Notes: generated from the letters alone by a model not told the origin. Positions 48,447 through 62,034 are shown, counted from the stretch's first letter. The stretch: 64,000 bases of DNA from Sphagnum compactum (GCA_965153455.1 OZ234502.1:8091495-8155494); one strand, 5' to 3'. Numbers and translations are program-made.

Positions 48447-50469
48447 CTACACCTGCATCTTTCTCATACTACTCAATAGACTAATTGAATGGAGAGAACA
48501 TTCAAATCAACAAATGTTTCATTCAAAACTAGTTATAAGTTATTATTGTAGTATGTTCAGTGGCAGGTTCAGTACCTGATAAAAAATAGGTAATTTCCAA
48601 CCTGTGAAATTGAACCCCGAGCACCCATTGCAGACCAAAGGACTCTCTATTATTGAAGGCTCCATGTATGAAGCTGGAAAACATTGCCCACCAAAAATCA
48701 AGGCAAAACTTGATATCCAAAATAAAGCTGAACTTGATATCCCAAATCATGGATGTGTGCAACCACACACCTCACATGACAAAAGGGACACAAGATATCT
48801 TGATAGCAAAGTTAGAGTTATTTCATCTCTAACTCTTTTGACATCCTCATAGAGGAGGGGACACCAATAATGCAAACATAATTGTGCATCAGGTCCAACA
48901 GAAACTAGTTGATCCCTTCTGGGACCTGGAGTGGAGGTAGGCCTAGTGCCCAATATTACGAAAGGTATTAATATTTTTACTGCCGATGTAATTAAGGATT
49001 TTCTATATAATTTTGACGAAATAATTCAAAGTGCTGTGAAAGAAAGGCAACAAGGAAAAAAAAAATCTTACTTTGAAAGTGTTTGAAATGATGCTACATG
49101 GCACTCTGAAATTTGAGATTGTGTTTTGAGCCCTCAGGCCTACCTCCGCTAAATAGGACTTGTGAAACTATTAAGACTTCTTTGGGGGCCTCCTCTGAGG
49201 AGTTTCCATTGCCCACTGTTGGCATCATTCCTAGAAATGCAATTGATTTCCTAGTAGCAGTTGAATTGATGGAAAGATGTTTTGTAGCAAACACAATGCC
49301 ATTCTTCTAGATCCTACAATTCTAGATTCTTCTGTTTGTCAATTCTTCAACATCTTTCTTTTAACAATTCAAATTGGATTTCCATCTGCTCTTGATACTT
49401 CCACTCCACCTGACTTTCAACAAGATTAGCTCCAACTTACCTCCTCTCGTAATACTCCAACTTCGTCTCCATATTGGCCCATTTACTAGTAAAATTTGGC
49501 AAGTTTACTGCCTTCTGATAGGAACTCAATACATCTATCAGATCCAAATTATATCTTTAAAGACATTAACAAAGGAATGTTATGTCCACTGATCAAAATG
49601 ATGACTTAGTAGGACCATATATTAGGATGAAAATAACAACATAGTAGGAACTAAAAAAAGGGGATAAAATTTAACAACCCTGAGAAACACGCAAAAGCCC
49701 ATCTTGGGGAATAGCAAGGAGATCAGGATTGCAATTGGTGCTCACATCTACTGGACCACAGAGGGAAAAGACACAAAAGAAAGGAGTAAAGTGGATGCAA
49801 TATTCTAGAAGAGATGTTTTCTCAATGCATACACCTTCCTCAATGGACATCATAGTTTCACAACAAAAATGTGCCTCAGAATCATGACTCATAAGAGCAC
49901 AGAAATACCCACAAACTCACATTCACTAAAATGAGCAAGCAAACAAGCTGGAGTTAAGGTCAAAACTCATGCCACAAGATCCATACATCAGCAGAGAGAG
50001 TACCTGCTCAATACTATATGAAAGGGTTTAAATGCCATAAGAAGCACATGGATCCATATTCTGACTACAGCAAATCAGCAGCCTCCTATCCTTTTTCTAA
50101 ATCTGATTGCCTCTATGTCATTTAGGGGCTTATTTGGGTCTTTAAGGGCAAAAGTACTAGAACAAACATCTAATACCTCTTTGTCCATGTCCTCTAGAAG
50201 CACTTTTATGTACAAGACGCTTTCTGTCTCACCAATCAGATTGTTTGATACTTAACTGAGAACTAGATTGGACATGTGTGAATGAAGCCTGAGTCACAAC
50301 AGAATCCAGACATCCTGAATCCACAGCTTTTTGCAAGGCCTGTGCATTATTGGACTTTGGCAAAACCTCAAATTTGAGACAGTATTCATCCTTCCTTCTT
50401 CCATTGCTGACATATTCAACTTGCTCCATATATCTACCAAGCAGAGGCCAACAGAGATCCACACAGGCC
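48447..50469. other. Region between convergent F-box and COBRA-like genes
   Basis: It should hold both 3' UTRs. The stretch around 49094-49310 is open on both strands but has no domain. No other gene is seen. Confidence 0.45.
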
Positions 50470-53400
50470 TCACAAAAGAGCAGCAAGTGCAAATATGACA
50501 ACTACAAGAAGTACAAGTATTCCCACCCTTGGAACTATTGTCCCACTTGGTAGGGAAGGGTATTGGTCAGGCTCTGGAAGCACGCATTCATCTCCATTGA
50601 AGAGTATGCGGTGTGGAAATGCCCACCCACTTGCGAGTGTGAACAAAGAGTCTTTCCGGAACAAAATCTCTGATTGAACATTTCCATCTGGCCCGCCTTG
50701 CATAAGCATATCGTTGTAATATTTGACACCCCAAAACAAGGCCGAATTATCTGCATACTACCACAAATTTAGCTCTTCCCACTTACATGCCCTCAATCCA
50801 GCCTACATGCCGTACCAGCAGAACTAGCTCAAGAACACAGCCACTTTTCTTGAAGGATGATGAATCCACTTCTCACAAGTCTATGTCAAATGCATACACA
50901 TACCCATTGTAGACATGAACTTGAAAGCTGTCAACTATTACTGAGGAACTTACTGCTGCTGGGGCCATAAGGATTCAAAGGCTTGTAACTGAAACTGAAA
51001 GCCTCCGTGAAATTCCGAAAGTTAGGATGCTGGGCAACCATATTCCATAGACTAAAGTTCCGTGATAAGTCACGATTTGTGATTGTGAGCTTCACACGCC
51101 AGTACTCCTGATAGTTGACCTTGACATGCCAGTGTATTTTCACTGGGCACATATCTTGGGTGCAATAAAGCATATCTGGGGCAACAATTCCAGTGTTCTT
51201 GGAAGTTGGGAGGACTGGGTGTGGGTCATTTCTGCATGAAGGCACACAGCTGATATTAGGATGTGACTCAATCAAAAAGCACATAAATACCAGAGAACTA
51301 GAGTAAAATGCAGTCGATACAAAACAACCTGATAGAATTGGGGACCAAAACAATCCAAGAGATGTAGCAAATCAAATCAGAGCATGAATCAACTAAAGGA
51401 AGGTAGCAAAAAGGGAGCATACCGACAGTTTTGGACTGACCACATGTCAAGACAGTGTCCTAACAACTGAAAGCTCCAGTCCTAAGCACCAAACCCAAGG
51501 TCCCTTCTTTAAGTAGAACTTTTCATATAATTCTCCTTCAAATGCACATTGGGCTGGTTGGAACAGACTTCTGTCAGTATATTACCTGTCAATACAAAGC
51601 TGATTAGTTGTGTCTGCAAGAGCTACATTTGTGCCATTAGTTGGGCAATCACATGCACACTTGGGACAGGGGACTATTGTGGAGTTGTAAAATGCTGAAA
51701 ACGATACACAGCATGAGGGTGCCTTCTGTGCTTGTGTCTGGGAGTAAATACAAGTAAGGTTCCATGTCACTGCACAGACAAGGGTGAACAACCTTATTCA
51801 GCACCGATATAGACAATAGGAGAGGGAATTCATAGGCTTTGGAATAATCAATTGCACACCTCAAAGCAGCTCAGGAGGTACTCTTAAGTGATGGAAGTTC
51901 TCCTAACTGGGACTTCAGCAACAACAATTACCACTAAAGCAACTCCACAATTGCTTTTAAGTGAATGGTCCTTTGAGACTTGGACTTTGTCAGAAGTGAA
52001 TGGTCACTAGTAAATCACGTCAGACAAAGTCCAAAACACAGATCAATGAGTACTCAATCAGACTGACTGACTATTCCTTGAGATGCTCCAGACAATTCAC
52101 TCAAGATCAAAACACAAATTGACAACACTGGAAAATGAGTAAAGAAGTAACCCAAGAAATTGGATTAGACCATAGAAATCGGATCACAACATTCCAGTAA
52201 AACAAGTACTTATTCCAAGCATTCACACCTTCAAGGCAACATAAGGAAGGAAAGGAATCTGCTTACTTAACGCTAGAGTTGTTCGCCTTCTGTCTGGGGA
52301 TAGAAATCGTGTTTTTGGCACTTTTGTTGCCGCAGAGCAAGTGTACCCAGGACCAGGACCTGCAAGTGTGAAATTTTTTGGAAGCACAACTGAAGTATTG
52401 GTATTTCCAGATTTCCCCACAATAATTATGAACGAGGCAACAGAATTTGATGGGTCTTGAGCAAAAGCTGATAACACTCCACCCCGACAACAGTTGGCTG
52501 TTTGCTGACTGTAGGGAACTCCAGGTAGCAAATCAACAATTTGAGGGCTTGGTGCACAGGAATGTGGTATGGTTCCTCCAGTAACTTTTGAACAATCACC
52601 CTGATCTGTAGCTTGGGCACCAACCATGTTCCAAATAATCTCCTTCTTGGCCCAAGTCCATCCCAGGACCCAACCTGGACTGTCAATATGCCGGTACAAT
52701 TGCCAGTTGTAAAGTGTCACTGTGGCCTGCCATACCAAGAAAATAAAACCACATGCATCACAATCCTAGGAAAGTGATATCAAGTTTTCTCATCATAGAT
52801 TAATGGGAAAATCTCACCTAGTTTAAGGCAACATTGTGATCCAGGATTATGTTTACCCTATAAGGCTGACATTCTTGAGAAAAAGCTTCTATGCAAATTC
52901 ACCCATCACCTACTCATGACCAGAATAAACAGGACCTTGAAAATTTGTGGTGAGCTCCAAATCAAGTCATCAAATTGCAAAACAATCTCAATAGAAATTG
53001 CATTGCTTTGAGCATAGCCATATGTAAGGAGTTTGTAAAGAACTTCAACACTAGTCAACATGATTTTTAACATATCTATGAGATTGGCAAGATGATTCAA
53101 AGATGACACTGTAAAGATAAGTGTTATGTCCACTCAAGGAAAACCAAAACAAACCAACAAGAAGGAATGTGGTCATAAACCTCTGTGACTGTCACTCACA
53201 AAGTAATAGACCATCACCTTCATAGTGAATCACAGCAAGTAGTTGCCATTACACCCATTGACTTCATCAGCTCCTAATGGTGGGTGTAGATAAGTACATG
53301 ACAAATCCCCACACAAACAAAACAGGGACTTGAGTATGCAAATTTGACTGCAGAGGAAGATAAGAATAGAGGATCTACAGCCAGCCCAAAACATTCGAGG

Positions 53401-54261
53401 CTAAATCTCAAAGACTTCTGGATTGTTCACAACTATTTCCTATCACAGGAAAAGCTTCTTGAAGCAAATCACATACAACCTAATTGCGGAATCATGTCCA
53501 AAAGCCAAGAGTCATAAAAATTTTGGTTTAGAGATCTCAAGTAGAGATCTTAATGCTGATATGGTGCTGTTGTCAAAAGACCTGACTTGGCTATGACTTT
53601 CAAGCTTTTCTGGTGATTTAGAGGAAAAGAGTCCAACAACAATGTAGACATACCTGATAGCCATCCCCTGTCCATTGCATGACATCCCATTTAATTGTTA
53701 TGTTTCCAGTTGGGTCCAAAGAATCAAAGGCAACTGTAACAAAAACCACAGCATGGAAGATCACATCACATTATTTCCTTCGTTGCTCGAATTGCTATCC
53801 TGAGACTGTGGTTGTATTGAATGATGAATGCAAAATCTTCATTGGAGAGGTTCCACTTAGATTCCCGGATTCTCAATGCATTTCCAACATCCTTGATACA
53901 AACACTTGGTGATTTGAAGGGCTCCCGAGTAGGTATATGAAGATTATACTCAAGCAAGACCGAGATGTGAAGCGCAAGTAAACCCATGTGAAAAACAAGG
54001 ACCCAAAACACCCACAGCAACAAAGATGGTGCAGTGTTCTGAGAGCAAAGCACCAATGAAGAGTTGCAGAGTTAGAAACGGAGCAGTACTAGAAAGAAAA
54101 TATGAAGGTTAATGGTCCAGCAAGGGGATTGACATGAACAAAGCTTTTGGCAGTGGCGGACTAGACAGACTGACTCTCTCACCTGCATCATAGTGGAAGA
54201 CGTGAACAGCGAGGAGTAATGAGAGTGCCAAGAAACTCAAACACCACGCAGACTGTCTCAT
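50470..54261 (-). CDS. COBL: COBRA-like GPI-anchored cell-wall protein, complete, six exons, 453 aa
   Basis: COBRA family proteins are GPI-anchored at the outer plasma membrane and steer cellulose deposition and oriented cell expansion. Exons (minus strand): 54261-54183, 53733-53654, 52726-52267, 51769-51586, 51231-50954 and 50750-50470. All introns are GT-AG, phases agree, and the sum is 454 codons including the stop, the usual family size. Residues 1-22 are a signal peptide (MRQSAWCLSFLALSLLLA). DPTGNITIKWDV and GPGPGYTC blocks and the CCVS motif at 226-229 are family hallmarks; many paired Cys and N-glycosylation sites follow. The C-terminus is hydrophobic (VGILVLLVVVIFALAALL) after a small-residue Ser-Gly-Thr stretch, as for GPI attachment. 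ATG 54261-54259 is chosen because it opens the signal peptide. No defects seen. Confidence 0.93.
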
Positions 54262-54960
54262 TGTTGCTCTCGTCTTGAGGTCAAGAGCTCCTCCTCTCAA
54301 ACACAAATCTCAGTCGGATCCGCGACGAAGCCGGTTCAACAACAGTTTCTCAGCATTGCTGACTGAAACGGTTACTGTATGGCTCATTCCAACGCCCCCC
54401 ACGTCCTTGGATTTCCTTCACCACTCCTATGCTCTCATCCTCTCTATCTTTCTCCTAATTCCCCCCTATCTCCTACAAGAGACTGACTCATTCAGCTGAA
54501 AATCCCGAAGCAATGTCTCTCACAATAAAAGCTGCAGAAAGCAGAAAATCGTAAAAACAGAAACCAAGTACTATAAGCACGAGAAAACTCCAACAAAAGA
54601 ACAATAGAAGAGAGAGAGAGAGAGAGTACCCAAAACAGCGATAGTGAACCGAGAAGGAAACAAACTAGAAAAAGACGCACAAGCTTAGTCGGCGAAGAAG
54701 AAGAAGCAAAAAAAAAACAAAAAAACAAAGGAGAATTTGGTTCCAGAAGCAACGCAGTCAAGAGCATCGACGCCGGAGGTGGCGAGCGAAAGGAAAAAGA
54801 GTACAGTGCACAACAGCAACAGCAACAACTGTGCAAATAGGGACCAAAACTGCCGGCCACATCCAAACCAGGTCCGGGCAGTCCAGTCCAGCCCAGCTGA
54901 GAATACGGGCAGTCTAGTCCAGCTGGCACTGTATCATTGGGCTCCCTCACACCCCTCAAT
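54262..54960 (-). promoter_or_regulatory. 5' leader and promoter region of the COBRA-like gene
   Basis: The minus strand is CT-rich, with an AG tract on the plus strand at 54610-54626, as is common in plant 5' leaders. The long minus-strand frame through 54492-54959 only reflects this composition. No clear TATA box is assigned. Confidence 0.4.
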
Positions 54961-56504
54961 TTTTTGTCCTCTCGATTATTTTTTTCATATCTTGCCCTTT
55001 TTCCATTTGGGCAGGTATTGAAGTATTGTGCGAGAAATGAATGGGGTTTTGGGGCAGGTATGAGTTATGTAAGAAATGGGGTTTTTTTTTTTTTTTTTTT
55101 GTTTTTTGGGTTGGTTATTACCAATGTTTCCCCTGCCCAAAATGGAAATTGGTGAGCAAAGAAAAAGAATTTCGGGCAGGAGAAACCCCACAATCAAAAA
55201 ACGTGAACAAGCTAGCTCCTCATGAATTGAGGGATCATCATCCATGAAGCCCACACTCAGGCTTGGCTCATCATCCATCCACTGGCTATGCAAAAGTCGA
55301 GAGCATTTCTTTCATCCCTTGCGTGGTCCCCAAGGAAGCTATCCATTTGACAAAAACTAAGTTAACTATATACACTTTAACTCAAGTTAACTGAAGGTAA
55401 CCGGGAGACTTTTTAACATTGCAAGGTGGCCATTAGCCGTCCGTAATTATAGACCCCCTAAGGGCCCTCTCTAGTGTGTGGCTAAACTAAAATCCCATTC
55501 TCCCCTCAACCCCCAAACCCTAAACCCTAAACCCTAAAGTGGGCGAAAGACTTGTGAAGTTGAAAATTGAGTGAAAATACACCACTCTTGCACCAAGTGT
55601 GCTCTTACACCATCTCTCTCTTGTTTCCCAATTCTTTGAAAAATATTCTAACCGGAGCCCATTTTCAAACTAGATCCGGTTCTACCTATTTACACATAGC
55701 TCGAAATGAAAAAATGAATAAATAAATAAATCTTGTTATTAACACTATACAACCAATAAAAAGCAAAATTTGCATACTTGAGAGATGTTCCAAAACTAGC
55801 AATTACATTCTTAATGCCACCCCCCAACCCCACCCCACCCAACCCCAAAATTCATTATTCAAAAAATGTATGCTTGGATTTTTTTTCTCAAATTAACAAT
55901 ATGTCTAATCCCAATCGGGAAAAGAAATTAAAATTCAACACAATTAAATTCCTAGAAAATGAAGAATCAAAACTTATATAAAACGGGTTTTGGATGCGAT
56001 TTTTGATTCAAAGGGGCTTTGTTCTAGTTCTAGCCAAAGGTTGATTCATGGGTTTGGTTTTTTGAAGCTGATTTTCTGGTTCCAATTCTTGCTTTCTTTC
56101 TTTCTTTCTTTTGAAAATTTAGATCTTGTGGTCTGAATACTTGGTACCCTACCCGAGAACCAAAACTGAAACCAGTTTAAATGTAAAAATTGAACAAACA
56201 CTTGTCATCACACACCCTCCAAAGCACTCTAAATAGATTTCTAGGGTATTTGAAAAATACTTCAAAAGTATTTTATATTCATGAATATCGCTCCAAAACA
56301 AGAGAAAAGAGGAAGGATGTTATGTGTATTCTTAAGAGTGGGAGGGAAATTATGTCTACTTGTAGATAATTAATTGCTCTTAATCGCGCTCTCTCTCTCT
56401 CTCTCTCTCTCTCAAGGAGGTGTAAGGACTAAGAACCATTGCTGTCATGCACCTTATTTTTATAACACATTTGAGGACCTTTGATTCAAATGTGTTTTTG
56501 TTTG
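54961..56504. other. Intergenic with a T-run, CTTT and CT microsatellites
   Basis: A T-run at 55083-55100, a CTTT tract at 56092-56112 and a CT tract at 56389-56415. Otherwise no feature except the telomere-like tract at 55518-55538. Confidence 0.5.
55518..55538 (+). repeat. Interstitial telomere-like tract, three CCCTAAA units
   Basis: Three perfect CCCTAAA heptamers, preceded by CCCCCAAA. This is the Arabidopsis-type plant telomere unit. Confidence 0.75.
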
Positions 56505-56824
56505 AAATTCATGAATTTTGAAAACGTGTTTTTAACAAAAGTTATTCATTTTTACGCGATAAAAAACATGGATGCATACCTTATATGATGTATATTATTA
56601 AATTATAGTTAAATTCATGAATTTTGAAAATGTGTGTTTAACAAAAAGTTATTTATTTTTATGTGATAAAAAACATGGCTGCATAATTTATATGATGTAT
56701 ATTATTAATTTATAGTTAAATTCGTGAATTTTGAAAATGTGTGTTTAACAAAAAGTTATTTATTTTTATGCGATAAAAAAACATGGGTGCATAATTTATA
56801 TGATGTATATTATTAATTTATAGT
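56505..56824. repeat. Tandem triplication, 106-107 bp units
   Basis: Units at 56505-56610, 56611-56717 and 56718-56824, each starting 'aaattcatgaattttgaaaa' or 'aaattcgtgaatt' and containing 'gcataatttatatgatg'. The second and third are nearly identical; the first has diverged slightly more. Confidence 0.85.
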
Positions 56825-57499
56825 AAAAATAATAATTTAAATTTAAAACACAATTATAAATTAGGTGTGAAAAATACAAAAATTGGATTAATAAACCAAC
56901 ACATGAATATTACATGTCACATGCAATTCTTAGAAAAGGACTTTTACCTTATTGTTCTTGGTTTTTAAAATCGTAAATACATCTCACAATGATTTCATTT
57001 TTTTATGGATTTTGAAGAAAGGTTAAATATTGAGTTTTAATTGTGAACATTTGATGTCATTACATATGGGACCTTTGTTTAATAATGAAAAAAATGTAAC
57101 ATTTTTGTTTTAATATTTTTGAATGTATATTTATCATGTAATGATTTGTTAATGTTTCATAATTCACTATAACAAAGGATTATGAATGTTGTTTTTCATG
57201 TATCATCAAATAAGTTAATATTTAAATTTAAAATGTTATGACTTTAGTTTTAGGTTTTCATTTAAAGCTAAAACATGAAAAAAAAATGGGTTAAGATAGT
57301 GTCTCAAGACTCAAGCACGTTCTCACAAATGTAAAGGATTACAAGGAATGGAGATTCCAACATTCCCAATTGAATTCACTTTGGAAAATGTAATCTTGTT
57401 GTTCTTTTGAATTTTTGAAATAAAAGTGTAGATACCAAACATTGTCCAAAATTTTAAAAACATTATATCATTGAAAAGATCTTGAAATTTAAATATCCA
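56825..57499. other. AT-rich intergenic, nothing identified
   Basis: No supported feature. Confidence 0.35.
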
Positions 57500-58060
57500 A
57501 AGTGAACTCATATTCTTCATTTGAATATCTTAAATTCAAATTATGGTCAAAAAAGTGGTGGGGAATTAAACTAAGAATTTGACTTTTAACCACTAAAACT
57601 CAAGAAACATGAATCAAATGGCATCTAATTGGAACATGTGATACAACATTAGAAAAAATTACTCAAAAGCTACAACCTTGGAAACTCTTCAATTGAAGTT
57701 TTTTTGGAGGAATTATGAACATGCAAAGTTGCAAAACTCACAATTTGGTAGAGTCAAGAATTTTTGAAACTATTGTTCTAAAATCTCAAAATTTTATTTC
57801 ATTTCAATGTAATTTTCAATGTTAATCACACAATATACTGTTAAAATGAAAGTGGTGACTCCTCCCAAGTCCAAGGCATGGTGATCAATTTTGTGAAAGG
57901 TTGTTATTTGTGGTTTGTGTATGCACCACTTTGGCTCCAACTTGCACTACTTACCTTTTCTTTTGACTTATGCAAGCTAATTTCACCTTGAACTCAGTTT
58001 TGTGAATTCACCCCAATCCCATTTTGAAACTCCCATCCCCATTTTGAATATAATGTTAGT
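57500..58060 (+). repeat. Degenerate LTR related to subfamilies A and B
   Basis: Shares in order 'tttgacttttaaccac', 'gtggtgactcctcccaag', 'caacttgcactac', 'ttatgcaagctaatttcacc' and 'gtgaattcaccccaatccc' with the LTRs at 3328-4241 and 11184-12077. The termini are lost. Confidence 0.5.
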
Positions 58061-58345
58061 TCAATTATTTACAAAAATTGTTAAAAATTCCACGCTAGTA
58101 ATATGTTGATGCCTCCAAATTGTAAGAGATTAAATTTTTATTTCTATAATTTTTGATGCATGGGAAACATAATGCAACCTACCATTGATATTTTGTCAAT
58201 AATCATAAATTGAATATTGGGCCATATATCTATTAATTAATTTTATTTATTTATAATGATATGTTTGTCAATGGACAACCTTAATAAAAAAATGATTGTT
58301 GCTCCTTTTATTAACAAGGGGTGTGTCTCATTGTGGCCTTACCAT

Positions 58346-58621
58346 TTACATTTAAAAGTATCTTAAGGCAAAAGAAGAATTATGGAAACTCAAATATTTC
58401 ACCATGCAAAAATATAATCTTTAAAAAGATCCTTTAAAAGAAACCAAAATCCTTCCAAATATTAGAACTTTATAACTAATCTCAAGTTTCAACACAAGTG
58501 AAAATATCGTCTTTCAAAAATCCTCATATAAAAATAGAGCTATTACCTAGGGTCAAAATCCCTTAAGCTATCATACTCTATAATGAATCTAAACTCAATA
58601 TCCTTGCCTTGGTAGGCAATG
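58346..58621 (-). repeat. Dispersed repeat family 2, copy 2 (inverted relative to 24090-24381)
   Basis: The reverse complement begins 'cctaccaaggcaaggatat' and follows 24090-24381 nearly throughout, including 'gcatggtgaaatat' and 'aattcttcttttgcc'. Confidence 0.75.
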
Positions 58622-61600
58622 CCAACAAATTGCAAATGTACGTTGCAATGCAAAACATTTGTTGATTTCCTAATTTTAGAAAAAAAATTAAATCACTTTG
58701 ATTATTTGTGTTTTACTAGTGTAACACCTCTTATATATTGTAACAATTTATTGAAAGTACTCTCAATGATTTTTCTGCAAAAGCTTGTAAATCATTTACT
58801 TTGTGATTTTCTTGTATGACATTTTGTTTGGATATTTGTCTCATAAAAGAAGGTTCTGTTTGTTTTTGTTGATTTCAATATCATTTGGTTGCATGTCACA
58901 AATGGTATGTGGTGTAATTCATATTGTGCATTTTGATTCATGTGTATGGGTCATGTTTGAATACAAGTGTAAATATTTTGTTACATCAAGGTTTGGCTTT
59001 TGTAAATATTTCAAATCATCAAGTTTCAAATTTTGAAGTTTGATGATGACATTCATGTCATTAATTTTGACATTTTTGATTTTTTTTCCCATTATTTTTA
59101 AACTCTTTGTTATTTTAATGACATGGTACTAACCCTTGTGTTACACAATAAATATCATATTTGTATTTGTTTATGAGCACGTTGATTGAAATGATATGAA
59201 TTATTATTTTGTTGTGTAATTTCATGGATGTTTCATTGGAATTCATCTTGTGTTTGGATGAATCATTGAATTTAATTTTTTATCTTTGTGATATCCATCA
59301 ATTTGGATTGAAATTGCCAATGATTTATCTACATCTTTTGATTAGTTGTACTCTTGTAAGATGTTGATATTTATCATTACTATTTTTGTGAAGGCAAAAA
59401 ATGTTGGGTACAAATAGTTTAATGTTTTTTTTCACCATATTTATTGAGATCTTTTTTATATAAAAAATGGTTTACCATGCTATAAATAAAATGCAAATTC
59501 CTTGGGCATAATTCTTTGGGTCTTTTGTGTGTGATGGTATTGTGTAAATAAACCATTAAATTCAACATGTTAAATGGTATGTTGTTCTAACCTCAAAGTT
59601 GGGAAATTTTCAAGGTTTTGCAAAATGCAATTTAAAACCTTTGGGTAAGCTATTTTAGGCAATGGGTTAGGTTTAATGAATATGTCATTTTCTTCAAGTG
59701 GAAGGAGGAAGTTGGCTAAGTTGTAATGTTTATGTTGAACCATGAATAAAATTGTAAAATTATTTTAAAACTTGTCTTGTGAAGATGGTAGGAAGATAAT
59801 GGAAATGGCATGGAACAAGTTGAATTGTGTTGTTATTTACTCTACCCAATTAATACATATTTCATATGTACCTTTTGTTTAGGCTAGGTAATAATTTTGA
59901 AATGATTAAAAGGTTAATATATGCATGATTTAAAAAATCAACCAATGACAACTATTTTCCAACTTGTCTCACCTTGAAATGGAGTTTGTGAACCATCAAT
60001 CCTTGAACTTGATATATTTTGATCTAGATGAACAAAAAAAGAACAAAAGCCCTACAAACTTTGATAAGTTTTTTAAAAACATTCATTCAAAATCCCTAAA
60101 TTGTTAGACCCCTCCATAAGAGTTCAATGTTTGTTCTCTTGTGGGGTGAGATGATGATTCGCATGGCTAGTAGAAGTATTGGAGCTTGTGAGGAATCTCA
60201 AAAATAATAGGCAATACATATTTCTATCTTGTAATTAGTTTTTCAACGCCTCCCCTCTCTTGAAAGCTCACCCAACCCTCCTTCGAAAAGCTTGTTCACT
60301 TTTGAAAAGTGAAATTTTCAAAGTTGTAACTTGGATTATGCCCCTTTATTGCGTATAATATTATAAAATTTAAATCAAGTGTTTCAATAAGGTTTTAAAT
60401 TTATGTTCTAAAATATTGGCTACCCTAAAATAGGAACAAAATGGGTTTCATAGTCATTAAATATCTTGAAATGACCTTTCAAATATAACTAAAATTTTTG
60501 AATTTTTTTGACATTTATACACATATGCCAACATGGTAAATATTAAATAGTTGGCACATATATGAGTGGAGGAAGAAAAAAAGGGGGGATTAATCCTCTT
60601 CAAATTCTTTCGCAAAAAATAACATTGTGCAAAGGTTTGAAATGATCAAAAAATTACATTAAAAAAAGTTTCTAACTTGAAAAATGTTGTGCAAGCAATG
60701 GTTTCTTTTTATGCACACATAGTTGCAAATGCTAGGATGCAAATTACTTGGGAGAAGCAACACACATTGAAATAGGCAAATCACAAAACAAAAGAAAGAA
60801 AAAACAATTTGTGACAAAATTATCTCTTCTTCTTCCAACCACTCCATACATGAAACATTTCCATTCCATTCATGCATGGAATTGTTCATTTCCACAATAG
60901 AAATTCCTCTAGATAGTGGTAGATTATAACATGGAATTATCATTGGATGACCATACTTTTTCAACTCTTATTATACCATCTCTAATGTAGACATTATCAT
61001 TAGAATTTGAGGTTTAAATGAACCTATATTTTTATTAGCTTTGTTTAGAGGTCAAAGACTTCACATATGCATAATACTTGTGATGTGACTTTGGCTTGAA
61101 TTGAAAACCAATTTGTTCATGATAGCTAGGCACCTAAATATAGTAATTTGTTATTTTTGAAAGATTCAAATCACCTAACCATGCCAAATGGTTTCATCAA
61201 TTTTTTTCATGGATTTGTTTTAACATGCTAATCATAGCCATTCATGATAAAACACTTGTTTTGTACATCCTTATGCAATGACTTTGTGTTCAATGCATTC
61301 TCATGATTTCACATTTTGTTTGATTGTTACATATGTTGAATCGTTACATGATTGCAAGTGAATGTAGTCTTTATGCTTGTGACAAAGGGTCACCTTACAT
61401 TATAGAACTTTAAAACCCAAAGGTGCATAGAGATTGTGCGATGTTGTAACATGTAAAACAAAATCTTAATTTGTATCATATGAGATTGCACTGGACATGT
61501 GGATGTTTAACACCTAATCACAAAGTATAATGTGACCAAATATATTTTCAAATTCATGAGTTCTTGTAATAGAGCAAATCGTAAACTTGACATACCATAT

Positions 61601-61680
61601 TACCAATAGGTATCATGGCACATATCCTCTTGTTATGTACACTTCTTAGACGATTTGTGCCATGTTGTGTATGGGAACTT
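58622..61680. other. AT-rich intergenic, nothing identified
   Basis: Frames at 58619-59036 and 60659-60964 have low-complexity composition and no domain. No RNA gene seen. Confidence 0.35.
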
Positions 61681-61681
61681 A

Positions 61682-62034
61682 GAGCATCTCCAAAGGTGCT
61701 CAGTATGTGACTCCAAACAGTAAAGTTTATTGTTAATAAGTCAAAATGTGCCGGTTTAGCTCAGGAAATTGGTTTTTCTACACCAAATTTGTGCAGCTTG
61801 CCATGGCTGGTGAAAGGCACAACACAGTTGTGCACCTCGAAAAAAGAGTGTAATAAATTGGACGTGACTGCAGCTCAGTATTTCTGATTGGTCCAGGTGG
61901 TTTGCTATTAGTAGTTCCCACGTATATGCAGTTCCGGTTATAGTTTTATTTGTGGGGTTGCCAAAAAAAAAACAGAACTTAGACATTTAATTTTATTACC
62001 CAGAGTGACATACTGAGCACCGGTGGAGATGCTC
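61682..62034. mobile_element. MITE family 1, complete copy, 353 bp
   Basis: It begins GAGCATCTCC then AAAGGTGCTCAGTATGTG and ends with the near-perfect inverse (CATACTGAGCACCGG then TGGAGATGCTC), giving terminal inverted repeats of about 33 bp. TA lies on each side (61680-61681 and 62035-62036). No coding capacity. The terminal sequence resembles common plant PIF/Harbinger-type MITEs, but a TA duplication would fit Tc1/mariner, so I leave the superfamily open. Confidence 0.8.

Noticed and set aside
54492-54959. 155-codon minus-strand frame rich in Cys, Ser, Leu and Phe
   Set aside because: It overlaps the CT-rich leader of the COBRA-like gene and reflects composition; no domain, and it lies upstream of a clear signal-peptide start.
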